From assembly GCA_040216555.1 (NCBI GenBank), contig JAVJOW010000008.1, forward strand, positions 124,001-188,000: DNA of 64,000 nt, read 5' to 3'. Positions 1 through 8,822 of the stretch are shown here, one piece after another. The notes under the pieces were generated by a model. The model saw only the letters and a list, made by a program, of their open reading frames with translations, did no database searches and was not told where the DNA came from. Position 1 is the stretch's first letter; each line of letters starts with the position of its first letter. This DNA is from Arenibacter sp040216555. GTDB lineage: Bacteria > Bacteroidota > Bacteroidia > Flavobacteriales > Flavobacteriaceae. Both the position numbers and the translations under genes were made by a program.

Positions 1-2436
1 CTAATATGCATCATAGCCATGATGACTGGTAGTGCACAATCTCTGAAACACCCTGTTATCTATATTACTCAGCAAGAAAGGGAGCAGGTTCTGAAAAAGA
101 TTAAAGAGTACGATTGGGCTAAAAGTATTGTCGGCCAATTGCATCAAAACGTTGATCCAAAACTAAAGAGACATCGTACCCATCCCGCAGCCATTATAGA
201 TAGCGTACCCCCATTTAGTAATGGGACCCAAAACAGAAGCGAACAAGACGCGGCACCCTTGGCATCAGAACATTATAATATGTTGAAATTAGCTTCCGAG
301 GCGGGCATGCTTTATTACCTCTCCCAACGGGAGGAATACGCCCAATTGGCAGCGGACATCATCCAAGTTTATATTGAAGAACTTGCCCCCCGTAGTCCTG
401 AAACAACCACCATTACCGGAAATGCATTTTTTGACCCCCGGACTACATACCCCCATCTTGCTCTGGCCTATGATTTTATTCATGCTTATATTACAAAGCA
501 AGGTGTCCGAGTCTACAGTTCAAAACAGGGCAATCAGATTCCCTTTGACAATGAAAAGGCTCAAAAAGCCCTACATAACATGGTAGGCAATGTGTTACAG
601 GAATACGGAAAACCTGATGTGCACGGCCAAGTAGTGAGTAACCATCCCATACTTACCTCTCCTGGAGCGCTTTTTGGTATTTTATGTATTGAAGATGATT
701 TGGAAAGAGAGCGAATGTTCAACATTTTTTGGAAAAAGGGCACCGCCCACCAAAATTCCTTTAAAAATACCATTTTACCTATTTTTTCAGAACAAGGGCT
801 ATGGCCAGAATCCTTGAGTTATGGGTTTATGCCTATTGTTAGTATGAACTTGAACATTATAGACCGCGTAAAACCGGAATTGAATGTGACCTCAAAAACA
901 AAACATATTTTCAACGGGAGTTTTCTGTATGATTACCTAAGGTATCCCGATCGGCGATTTGTAAGGTATGGCGACTCCAAACGCAACAATGACTATTCAG
1001 CCAACAATTATCGTTATGCCCTGCATGTTGCCCAAAGACGTGGCTATACCGATATTGAAGAAAAAGCCAAAAAAGCGTTACGGCAAGCATATTATGCTCA
1101 AGGAGGATACTCACCAAATATGACAGGCAATGGCCCTTATGATCAATACCCGCATCTTCAATTGTTCTGGGGTATCGATATCCCTGAACATCTGGATAAA
1201 AACATTGATTTCAATATGAAATCTGTCATCATAGATCATGCGGGAATAGCCCTGCAACGCAATTATGTTGAAAAAAACAATGAACTCTATGGCCTCTGCG
1301 GAATTATTGGAGGTGCCCATTATGTGCATTCCCATTTAACAGGTATAAGCATGGAACTGTACGGTGCGGGATATGTAATGTCACCCAATGCCGGACTACC
1401 TCCTACGGTGGCCGAAAGACAAATCCCCCTTCACGAACATTATTTTAGATTATATGCAGGAAGCAATACAGTGGTGGTCAATGGTACCTCGCATGGGTTG
1501 GATAAGGGTTCTTGGAAAGGTAAGGCGAACGTTTGGCAAAATACCGTGGTCAATAGAGCCGCTGAACCCAAACATCTCGAAGAAGGAATAGCTGAGGAAT
1601 TCAGCTTTGCCACGCAATTTTTGGACGATACCGTAAATAAGGTTACCCAAGAGCGTACTTTGAGTACTATAAGGACCGGTGAAAAGACAGGATATTACTT
1701 TGATATATTCCGTTCAAAAGCAAATACCGTAAACAAATTCCACGATTATATCTATCACAATTTAGGGGACAGCACCCGAATTAGCAATTTAGATAACGAA
1801 GAACTACCACTTAAAAGAACCGACCGCTATCAAAATGATATTGGCGATGTGGTCAAATCACCAGGCTGGCGTTATTTTGAAAATACCAAATCCACGGAGG
1901 TCACAGAAAGTGGTATAAAAATTCGGTTCGACATTGAATTTGATGGCCGATACATGCATCTATTCGTCCCCGAAGGGGTGCCCAGAGAATATACAAAAGC
2001 CTTGGCACCACCGACCCGTGAGGCAAAAAATGGATATGTTGATAAAAAGACCCAAGTATTGGTCATCAGACAAAAAGGAGAAGCTTGGAACAGACCTTTC
2101 ATTGGTGTTTTTGAGCCTTCGACCCAGAAAAAAGCAAGTGTTCAAAAAGTGGAGCCTTTATTGGATGGTGAAAATATAGTTGGTGCCATGGTAACATCCA
2201 AGGTTGGCGACTCACTAATAACCGACTTCATTATATCACAAGATAATAACAATGTCATTTATAAAAATAAAACCTCAAACCTATATTTCAAAGGGCGGTT
2301 CGGAATTGTTCGAAAGACTATTTATAAAAACGAAACCAATATCATTCTCTACATTGGGGAAGGTGATTTACTGAAATTTGGCACAAAAGAGTTGAAATCA
2401 AACCAAGAGCAACAAGGACTCTTAAGGCTACAATAA
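1..2436 (+). CDS. Heparinase II/III-family polysaccharide lyase, 5' end outside window
   Basis: Probable secreted polysaccharide lyase that cleaves a uronate-containing glycan by beta-elimination. The frame is open to the left edge, and the codons before the first ATG (position 19) encode LICIIA, which with MMTGSAQS looks like the end of a signal peptide, so the true start lies upstream. Numbering from that ATG, residues about 80-400 form a helical toroid and 400-800 a beta-rich part. Likely catalytic positions are N208/H209, Y268 and the H437-S-H439 pair in HSHLTGISMELYGAGY, which matches the heparinase II/III pattern of a histidine before a beta-strand ending in G. It is followed at 11 nt by a GH106-like gene and then a sulfatase, so it probably opens or belongs to that operon. 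Substrate is not readable; a rhamnose/uronate polymer such as ulvan is inferred from neighbours. Confidence 0.8.
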   Translation, partial: LICIIAMMTGSAQSLKHPVIYITQQEREQVLKKIKEYDWAKSIVGQLHQNVDPKLKRHRTHPAAIIDSVPPFSNGTQNRSEQDAAPLASEHYNMLKLASEAGMLYYLSQREEYAQLAADIIQVYIEELAPRSPETTTITGNAFFDPRTTYPHLALAYDFIHAYITKQGVRVYSSKQGNQIPFDNEKAQKALHNMVGNVLQEYGKPDVHGQVVSNHPILTSPGALFGILCIEDDLERERMFNIFWKKGTAHQNSFKNTILPIFSEQGLWPESLSYGFMPIVSMNLNIIDRVKPELNVTSKTKHIFNGSFLYDYLRYPDRRFVRYGDSKRNNDYSANNYRYALHVAQRRGYTDIEEKAKKALRQAYYAQGGYSPNMTGNGPYDQYPHLQLFWGIDIPEHLDKNIDFNMKSVIIDHAGIALQRNYVEKNNELYGLCGIIGGAHYVHSHLTGISMELYGAGYVMSPNAGLPPTVAERQIPLHEHYFRLYAGSNTVVVNGTSHGLDKGSWKGKANVWQNTVVNRAAEPKHLEEGIAEEFSFATQFLDDTVNKVTQERTLSTIRTGEKTGYYFDIFRSKANTVNKFHDYIYHNLGDSTRISNLDNEELPLKRTDRYQNDIGDVVKSPGWRYFENTKSTEVTESGIKIRFDIEFDGRYMHLFVPEGVPREYTKALAPPTREAKNGYVDKKTQVLVIRQKGEAWNRPFIGVFEPSTQKKASVQKVEPLLDGENIVGAMVTSKVGDSLITDFIISQDNNNVIYKNKTSNLYFKGRFGIVRKTIYKNETNIILYIGEGDLLKFGTKELKSNQEQQGLLRLQ

Positions 2437-2447
2437 AACTAAAAAAC

Positions 2448-4730
2448 ATGATTATATTTTATAAAGAACGTATCAATTTATCAATCTTGATATTCTCGGT
2501 GGGATTCGTATTTAATTCTTGCTTATCTGTCAACTCTGAACTTTCCGAAAATCTGGTCAATGATTTTAAAAATCCGCCGAAAGAATTCAAACCTATGCCC
2601 TTTTGGCACATCAATGGTGAACTCACTACCGAAGGCATTCGAAAGCAAATGAAAGATGCCAAAGAATTGGCTGGTTTTAGCGGTATCAGTGTTTTGCCTC
2701 TAGCCCCTAAAAATGATGGACGACCAGGCACAACACCAAAATTTCTATCTGATGATTATTTAGAACGTTTTCAAGATGTTTTAGATACCGCAGAAGAATT
2801 GGAAATGCAGGTTATTTTATATGATGACAATGATTTTCCGAGCGGCATGGCAGGCGGCAAACTTGGCGAGCTTTTTCCTCAACATACCATGAAACGTTTG
2901 GATAAGGTAGAAAAGATTGTAAAAGGACCTTCTAGTTTAAAGGATAACATACCAGAGGGCAAATTACTTTCTGCAGTAGCAATGAACCTAGAAACATTAC
3001 AACGCTTTGAACTAAGTGATTATGTAGAAAATGGAACTCTTAAATGGCAAGTACCCAAAGGAACATGGAGAATCATGGTCTTCGTCATGGTCAAGGACAG
3101 TTATCATAAAGCATTTCCTGTGGTAGATTATATGGATACCACAGCGGTCAGGGAAATGATACGTATGACTTATGATGTCTATAAAGAAAATTTTGAGTCC
3201 TATTTTGGAAATACCATTAAAATGACCTTCTTCGACGATGTAGGTTTTTGGAAGCATCCAAGAACTTGGACAGGTCGTTTCAATGAAAAATTTCAGGAAT
3301 TAAATGGATATGACCCGAAACCCTGGTATCCCGCTTTGTGGTACGATGTTGGACCCGATACTGAAGCCGTACGCCATGCTTTTTTCAACACACGGGCAGA
3401 GTTGTTGGCCGAAGGATTCCCCAAATTAGTTGGGGAATGGACTCGGACAAACGGACTCAAGGATACGGGGCACCCGCCAGGTAATTATGACCCAACCCCA
3501 ATTGATATGAACGCCGATATTTTTAAATTTTATAGGCATACTGCCATTCCCTTGACCGATGCAATCATTGGGTATCAATTTGGACAAAACGGTCATAAAC
3601 TTATCAGTTCGGCCGCGGATTATTATGACAAACCGGTGGTTTCAACGGAGATTTATGGTGCCTACAAAGAACAGTCGATTGATTCACTGATATTATACCG
3701 TTCTGCCATGGACCTTTTCTCAAGAGGTGTAAACTTTGTGGTGCCCCACGGCATGTGGTACAACCCCAATGAGGTGTATATTCCGCCCTTGGTTTCTCCA
3801 TATAGCAAGAAATTGGCTCCTGCATTGCCCGGATATTCCAATTTCGTAGGTAGGTCTTGTATGCTATTGCAAGGGGGGAAACGTGTTGCCAATATAGGTG
3901 TATTATATCCCTTTGAAGAATTGGCAGGTTGGTACCGTTTTGAGGATCCTGAAAATCCACGACAAGGTTTTTTTGTATCCCCGGAGACCAATTATCTAGA
4001 AATAAGCGGTTTATTGACAAATGATATTCGGCAAGATTTTACCTTTATCCATCCCGAGTATTTTTTGGATAACAAATACGAGATCGACCAAGGGTCTGTA
4101 CTCTTGAATAATTCCGAGAACAAGCAAAAATATAGTGCACTTATATTAACCGGATGCAAAATTATCTCGCTAAAAACTCTGCAAAAATTAAAGGATTACT
4201 ACGTTAAGGGAGGTTTGGTAATTTCGGCCGGGCAGTTGCCCTTTAAATCCTCCGAGATTGGGCAAGATGAAAAGGTAAAGGCGTTAATACTTGAAATATT
4301 TGGTGTAGACCCAACAGCTACAGCCACTTCTAAAATTAAGGTTAACAACAATACTTCTAATGGCAAGTCCATTCATATCCCTAACCCAAATGAGAACAAT
4401 CTGTCTGAAGCGATAAAAACACGCTTGGTTTACGATGTTGAATTTTCACCAAACCCAATATTATCAACAAATTTGGGTAAGTTTAACTATATTCATAAAA
4501 TAAAGGATGGCAAGGATATTTATTTTTTTTCTAATTCCAGTGATGACATTATTGAAACTGAAGTTACCTTAAAAGGTAAGTTAGACTTACACCAAGCCAA
4601 CCCGCATAACGGAAATATACAGCGCATTGAAAATATTTCATACTTTAAGATCAACAATCAAGAATATACTAAATGCGAATTAATCCTTAAACCTGTAAGT
4701 TCTATATTTTGGATAGCCTATCAATATTAA
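2448..4730 (+). CDS. GH106-like alpha-L-rhamnosidase lipoprotein
   Basis: Predicted exo-glycosidase removing alpha-linked rhamnose. The N-terminus has a hydrophobic stretch ending in FNSC (Cys25), a lipoprotein signal, so it is probably anchored in a membrane. The start of the mature protein, PMPFWHINGELTTEGI, matches the family pattern of W-x-NG followed by T-x-EGI and a barrel strand. MTFFDDVGFW followed by W-x-G-R-F-N-E-K-F and NGYDPKPWYPALW, and later STEIYGAY, are in the order expected for GH106 acidic residues and the GYD-x-P signature. It is 760 residues, clearly shorter than typical GH106 enzymes (about 1,100), so the C-terminal beta-sandwich modules are reduced or absent. It sits 11 nt after the lyase and 1 nt before a sulfatase, so the three are almost certainly co-transcribed. 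Family is fairly sure; activity is inferred. Confidence 0.72.
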   Translation: MIIFYKERINLSILIFSVGFVFNSCLSVNSELSENLVNDFKNPPKEFKPMPFWHINGELTTEGIRKQMKDAKELAGFSGISVLPLAPKNDGRPGTTPKFLSDDYLERFQDVLDTAEELEMQVILYDDNDFPSGMAGGKLGELFPQHTMKRLDKVEKIVKGPSSLKDNIPEGKLLSAVAMNLETLQRFELSDYVENGTLKWQVPKGTWRIMVFVMVKDSYHKAFPVVDYMDTTAVREMIRMTYDVYKENFESYFGNTIKMTFFDDVGFWKHPRTWTGRFNEKFQELNGYDPKPWYPALWYDVGPDTEAVRHAFFNTRAELLAEGFPKLVGEWTRTNGLKDTGHPPGNYDPTPIDMNADIFKFYRHTAIPLTDAIIGYQFGQNGHKLISSAADYYDKPVVSTEIYGAYKEQSIDSLILYRSAMDLFSRGVNFVVPHGMWYNPNEVYIPPLVSPYSKKLAPALPGYSNFVGRSCMLLQGGKRVANIGVLYPFEELAGWYRFEDPENPRQGFFVSPETNYLEISGLLTNDIRQDFTFIHPEYFLDNKYEIDQGSVLLNNSENKQKYSALILTGCKIISLKTLQKLKDYYVKGGLVISAGQLPFKSSEIGQDEKVKALILEIFGVDPTATATSKIKVNNNTSNGKSIHIPNPNENNLSEAIKTRLVYDVEFSPNPILSTNLGKFNYIHKIKDGKDIYFFSNSSDDIIETEVTLKGKLDLHQANPHNGNIQRIENISYFKINNQEYTKCELILKPVSSIFWIAYQY

Positions 4731-4731
4731 A

Positions 4732-6567
4732 ATGAAAAAAGAAAGTCGAACAATTATTCTAACCCTGATTTATTCAACCCTATCAAGTTGCAAAGAAGAA
4801 GTAAAAATGTATTTACGTGAAGTGAATATTAAACCTATTCTACTTTCCCTATTTTTAGCTGGAAACCTAATAGTGGGTTGCCAAACAAGACCCAAAAATA
4901 GTGAAAAGGAAAATGCAATAGCAAGCTCGTTGCAATTGGGTGAGCGACCCAATATTTTGTGGTTAGTTACGGAAGATATGGGGCCTTATATACCTTCCTT
5001 TGGCGATTCCACCATTGTTACCCCTAATTTGAGTCGCTTGGCCAGGGAGGGTGTGGTGTATCCAAATTTGTATTCCACATCAGGAGTGTGCGCTCCCAGT
5101 AGGGCTGCCATTATAATGGGGATGTACCCTTCCAGTATTGGAGCCAACCATATGCGTACCACCTCCTATACAGAGGTTACCGGGTTGCCCTCATACGGGG
5201 CAGTGCCACCAACTCAAGCCCGTATGGTTAGTGAACTACTTCGCATTAACGGTTATTATTGTTCCAATAATTATAAGGAAGATTATCAATTTGAAGCCCC
5301 AAAAACCGGCTGGGACGAAAGTAGTCCCTATGCCCATTGGCGCAATCGTGATGAAAGTCAACCCTTCTTTTCCGTATTCAATTTTACGGAAACCCATGAG
5401 TCGGGACTTTTTGAGCCCTATGGTTTTAGAAATATAGAGACAAGGCATTATCAAGAGGGAGACCGAACTTACAAATGGGATGGAGATCGCATGACAGAAG
5501 AGGAAACTCCTGTACATGTGCCAAAAGACACCAATTTTGAAATTCCTCCATACCTTCCTGACACTCCAAAAGTTCGTAGGGATATGTGGAAATTGTACAA
5601 TAACATTGCCGAAATGGACAAGCAGGTCGGGGCCGTATTAAAGCAATTGGAGAACGATGGCTTATTGGAAAATACCATCATTTTTTTCTACGGAGACCAC
5701 GGCGGTCCCTTGCCTAGGGAAAAGCGGTTGATCTACGATTCCGGTCTAAACACCCCTTTGATCATACGTTTTCCCAACAAACAACTTGCCGGAACAACAG
5801 ATACCCAACTGCTCAGTTTTGTCGATTTTGCGCCTACCCTTTTATCCCTTATAGGAATTGAGCCTCCCTCCTATATGCAAGGACAGGCGTTTTTAGGGAA
5901 ATATAAGGCCTTAAACGAACGTAAATATATTCATGCTGCGGCTGATCGTTTTGATGGGTTTACCGATGCCATCCGTGCCGTTCGGGACGAGCGATTTAAA
6001 TATATAAGAAATTACAGGCCGGAACAGGGATATTACTTGCCGGTGGAATATAGGGAGAGGATACCCACCATGCAGGAATTATTGCGTTTGCGTGATGAAG
6101 GCACATTGGATAGCATACAAGCACTCTGGTTCAGGGAACACAAAGATCTGGAGGAATTGTACGATTGCACTACCGATCCGTACGAATTGGACAACTTGGC
6201 CCAAGATCCCGCCTACAGTGAAAAAATGGAAGAATTACGGACAGAAATGGATCGATGGCTAAAAAAAATTGGGGATGTTCCCAACCTTCCTGAAAAAGAA
6301 TTGATAGCCCAGCTCTGGAATGGTGCCAAAACCCAACCAATAACTTCGGCACCCAACATAACCTCCTCCAACAATAAAATAACACTTGAATATGCTACTG
6401 ATGGAGCTTCTATAGGGTATAAAATAATAGATAAGGATGGCACTACCCCAAAAGTATGGTCGGTTTATCAAAAACCTTTTAATATTCTAAAGGGAAGTAA
6501 GGTAATCGCCCAAGCTTATAGGATTGGATTTGTGCCCAGTGAAATAGTGGAATCAAGTACGGAATAA
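4732..6567 (+). CDS. S1 sulfatase, heparan N-sulfatase-like (S1_8 type), lipoprotein
   Basis: Formylglycine-dependent sulfatase removing sulfate esters from saccharides. The maturation motif is CAPSRAAIIMG with Cys120 as the residue to be oxidised. NILWLVTEDMG near residue 74 carries the Glu-Asp metal pair seen in S1_8 enzymes, and YGDHGGPLPREKRLIYDSG is the second metal/substrate segment of that subfamily. After the catalytic domain there is a C-terminal beta domain (about 535-611) resembling the chitobiase/hexosaminidase C-terminal module. The N-terminus is odd: two successive lipoprotein signals are encoded, one ending LSSC (Cys20) from the start at 4732 and one ending IVGC (Cys50) that would be used from an internal ATG at 4807. 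The 4732 start is 1 nt from the previous stop, which supports coupling, but 4807 gives the more classical signal peptide. Third gene of the lyase/GH106 operon. Confidence 0.9.
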   Translation: MKKESRTIILTLIYSTLSSCKEEVKMYLREVNIKPILLSLFLAGNLIVGCQTRPKNSEKENAIASSLQLGERPNILWLVTEDMGPYIPSFGDSTIVTPNLSRLAREGVVYPNLYSTSGVCAPSRAAIIMGMYPSSIGANHMRTTSYTEVTGLPSYGAVPPTQARMVSELLRINGYYCSNNYKEDYQFEAPKTGWDESSPYAHWRNRDESQPFFSVFNFTETHESGLFEPYGFRNIETRHYQEGDRTYKWDGDRMTEEETPVHVPKDTNFEIPPYLPDTPKVRRDMWKLYNNIAEMDKQVGAVLKQLENDGLLENTIIFFYGDHGGPLPREKRLIYDSGLNTPLIIRFPNKQLAGTTDTQLLSFVDFAPTLLSLIGIEPPSYMQGQAFLGKYKALNERKYIHAAADRFDGFTDAIRAVRDERFKYIRNYRPEQGYYLPVEYRERIPTMQELLRLRDEGTLDSIQALWFREHKDLEELYDCTTDPYELDNLAQDPAYSEKMEELRTEMDRWLKKIGDVPNLPEKELIAQLWNGAKTQPITSAPNITSSNNKITLEYATDGASIGYKIIDKDGTTPKVWSVYQKPFNILKGSKVIAQAYRIGFVPSEIVESSTE

Positions 6568-6621
6568 AGTATAAGTATAAATAGGGCTGACATAATCCTG
6601 TATGATGTTCAAGACGCAATT

Positions 6622-6667
6622 GCAGCACAGTGCAGGATACGTTCTTTTATTCTAAATACTATTTTTA
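6622..6667 (+). promoter_or_regulatory. RCAG-type activator site and -7 box upstream of the GMC oxidoreductase
   Basis: The 17-bp site GCAGCACAGTGCAGGAT (6622-6638) is three xCAG repeats at 5-bp period plus GAT. Exactly 21 nt later is TATTTTTA (6660-6667), a near match to the Bacteroidetes -7 box TAnnTTTG. The same site, orientation and spacing occur at four other promoters of this locus. The predicted leader to the GMC start codon is about 120 nt. A partial inverse match (ATCCTGTA) lies at 6595-6602. Confidence 0.75.
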
Positions 6668-6790
6668 AATGCCTTTTTCATATATGGTAACTATACTAGT
6701 ATGAAAAAACGATTGAAACAATGATCGGATTGCCCATTCATGCTGCCTTTAGGCCTATGAGGGGTTTACTTATAATACTTAATTAAAAAA

Positions 6791-8491
6791 ATGTCAGTAG
6801 AATTGAACAAAAATACTTTTGACGCCATTGTGGTGGGAACAGGAATAAGCGGTGGCTGGGCAGCAAAGGAGCTTTGCGAGAATGGTCTCAAAACACTGGT
6901 TTTGGAACGTGGAAGAATGGTAAAACACGTCCAAGACTATCCCACTATGAACCTTGATCCTTGGGATCTGCCCAATGCCGGGGAGACCCCTGCCAAAATA
7001 AAGGCAAAATACCCAAAACAATCCCGATGGGGATTTGATGAAACTACACGACATTTCTTTAATGACGATTCGGAATATGATTATGCCGAAGCCAAACGTT
7101 TCGATTGGATTAGAGGTACACAGGTAGGTGGCAGGTCCCTGATATGGGGAAAACAAACCTATCGTTGGTCAGATTTGGATTTTGAAGCCAATGCCAAGGA
7201 TGGCATTGGGGTTGATTGGCCCATACGTTACAAAGATATTGAGCCTTGGTATGCCCATGTAGAAAAACATATTGGTGTTAGTGGTGAAGCTTTAGGGCTA
7301 CCTCATTTGCCCGATAGTGTATTCTTAAAGCCTATGGAGTTGAACTGTGTGGAGGAACATTTGAAAAAAGGTATTTCAGAAAATTATGACGATCGTGTTT
7401 TAACTATCGGGAGAGTGGCACATATTACCGAAGGCACAAAACCCGGGGCAGGAAGGATTAGCTGTCAGTACAGAAACCGATGTAAGCGCGGCTGCCCTTA
7501 CGGTGCCTACTTCAGTTCAAATTCGTCAACAATACCCATGGCAGAAGCCACTGGAAATATGACCATTCGTCCAGATTCTATTGTATCCGAGGTACTATAT
7601 GACAAGGATAAAAAGAGAGCTACAGGGGTTAGAATAATCGATGCCAACACTAAGGAAGTGATGGAATTTAGATCTAAAATTGTATTTCTCTGTGCCTCAT
7701 CCATGGCCTCTACTGCCATATTAATGCAATCCAAATCAGAGGCTTTCCCGAACGGAATGGGCAATGCAAGTGGGGAATTGGGCCACAACATTATGGACCA
7801 TCAACTGGGCGGGGGCGCCACTGGAAAAATTGACGGCTACGATGATAAATATTACAAAGGACGAAGACCTAACGGATTTTATATTCCTAGGTTTAGAAAC
7901 GTAAATAATTCTTCCAAAAAATTGGATTTCATACGGGGATATGGCTATCAAGGTAGTGCCGGCCGGAGTGATTTTAGTACGTTCATCCCGGAGTATGCCT
8001 ATGGAAAGGAATTTAAGGAGGCGGTGTTTCAACCAGGAGAATGGCGAATTAATCTCGGGGGCTTCGGCGAAGTATTGCCGTACCATGAGAACCTTATGTA
8101 TCTCGATTATGACAAACTGGATAAGTTTGGCCTGCCCACTATTGTATTTGATGCAGAGTTTAAGGAAAATGAGAAACGTATGAAAAAAGATTGGATAGAA
8201 CAAGCTCAGGAAATGCTGGAAAATGCCGGTTTTAAAGAGGTAAGGGCCAACCATAGGGAATCCTATATGGGTGGAGGCATACACGAGATGGGAACTGCTA
8301 GGATGGGCAGAGACCCTAAGACTTCGGTCTTAAATAAATATAATCAACTTCATGAAGTACCCAATGTATATGTAACTGATGGTGCTTGTATGACCTCTGC
8401 GGGCTGCCAAAACCCTTCCTTGACCTATATGGCCTTAACAGCAAGAGCGGCAAATCATGCGGTTGCAGAATTGAAGAAAATGAATTTATAA
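6791..8491 (+). CDS. GMC-family FAD-dependent oxidoreductase
   Basis: Flavoprotein oxidising an alcohol group, probably of a sugar. VVGTGISGGWAAKEL near the N-terminus is the FAD-binding dinucleotide fold, followed by LVLERG. The C-terminal HEMGTARMG segment with the active-site histidine and VTDGACMTSAGCQNPSLTYMAL are typical of glucose-methanol-choline oxidoreductases. Length (566) is normal. No signal peptide or Tat motif is visible at this start, which suggests a cytoplasmic enzyme. The gluconate 2-dehydrogenase subunit 3 partner that often accompanies such genes is absent. Its promoter carries the same operator as the GH78 and GH105 genes, so it is likely part of the same catabolic regulon. 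It is convergent with the following GH78 gene. The substrate is not known. Confidence 0.88.
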   Translation: MSVELNKNTFDAIVVGTGISGGWAAKELCENGLKTLVLERGRMVKHVQDYPTMNLDPWDLPNAGETPAKIKAKYPKQSRWGFDETTRHFFNDDSEYDYAEAKRFDWIRGTQVGGRSLIWGKQTYRWSDLDFEANAKDGIGVDWPIRYKDIEPWYAHVEKHIGVSGEALGLPHLPDSVFLKPMELNCVEEHLKKGISENYDDRVLTIGRVAHITEGTKPGAGRISCQYRNRCKRGCPYGAYFSSNSSTIPMAEATGNMTIRPDSIVSEVLYDKDKKRATGVRIIDANTKEVMEFRSKIVFLCASSMASTAILMQSKSEAFPNGMGNASGELGHNIMDHQLGGGATGKIDGYDDKYYKGRRPNGFYIPRFRNVNNSSKKLDFIRGYGYQGSAGRSDFSTFIPEYAYGKEFKEAVFQPGEWRINLGGFGEVLPYHENLMYLDYDKLDKFGLPTIVFDAEFKENEKRMKKDWIEQAQEMLENAGFKEVRANHRESYMGGGIHEMGTARMGRDPKTSVLNKYNQLHEVPNVYVTDGACMTSAGCQNPSLTYMALTARAANHAVAELKKMNL

Positions 8492-8552
8492 TCCAGTATT
8501 AAATTTAGTTAAGCATATAATTACTGTACAAACACTAGACCATGCTTAAATT

Positions 8553-8582
8553 AAAAAACCCCGACAGACTGTCGGGGTTTTT
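8553..8582. terminator. Bidirectional intrinsic terminator
   Basis: An 8-bp GC-rich stem, CCCCGACA/TGTCGGGG with loop GAC, is preceded by an A-run and followed by TTTTT. It lies between the convergent GMC oxidoreductase (+) and GH78 (-) genes and can serve both. Confidence 0.85.
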
Positions 8583-8701
8583 GCTTCATAATTTTTTACA
8601 ATGGTGAGTTCTATTTAATACAAAACATTCCTCACTGATTACCTCTTCATTAAAATTAATGTTTCCGTCTCCACGAGCCAGCATCATCCGCAGACAGTTG
8701 C

Positions 8702-8760
8702 AGTCGAGAGGTTTTAGACAATTATATCTTTACTACGAGGTCTCGACTAGGCGCAACCGG
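8702..8760. repeat. Degenerate outlying copy of the TCTCGACT palindrome family
   Basis: AGTCGAGAGG at 8702 and AGGTCTCGACT at 8738 form an imperfect inverted pair. The right part, continuing through GGCGCAACCGG, is a decayed version of the element found around the GIY-YIG gene near 30,440 and 30,600. The rest of the 8,492-8,822 gap holds only the terminator. Confidence 0.5.
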
Positions 8761-8822
8761 ACAAAATTACTTTAAACAACTCCTTAACAGATAAAAATCA
8801 ATCGAGCTCACATTTTCTAACA

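Noticed and set aside
3604..4020. 138-codon frame on - inside the GH106-like gene
   Set aside because: Antisense shadow without signal, domain or promoter.
6701..6724. Seven-codon leader peptide before the GMC gene
   Set aside because: ATG AAA AAA CGA TTG AAA CAA TGA is too short to support, and no attenuator structure follows.
7736..8284. 182-codon frame on - inside the GMC gene
   Set aside because: Antisense shadow of a well-conserved coding region with no recognisable domain.
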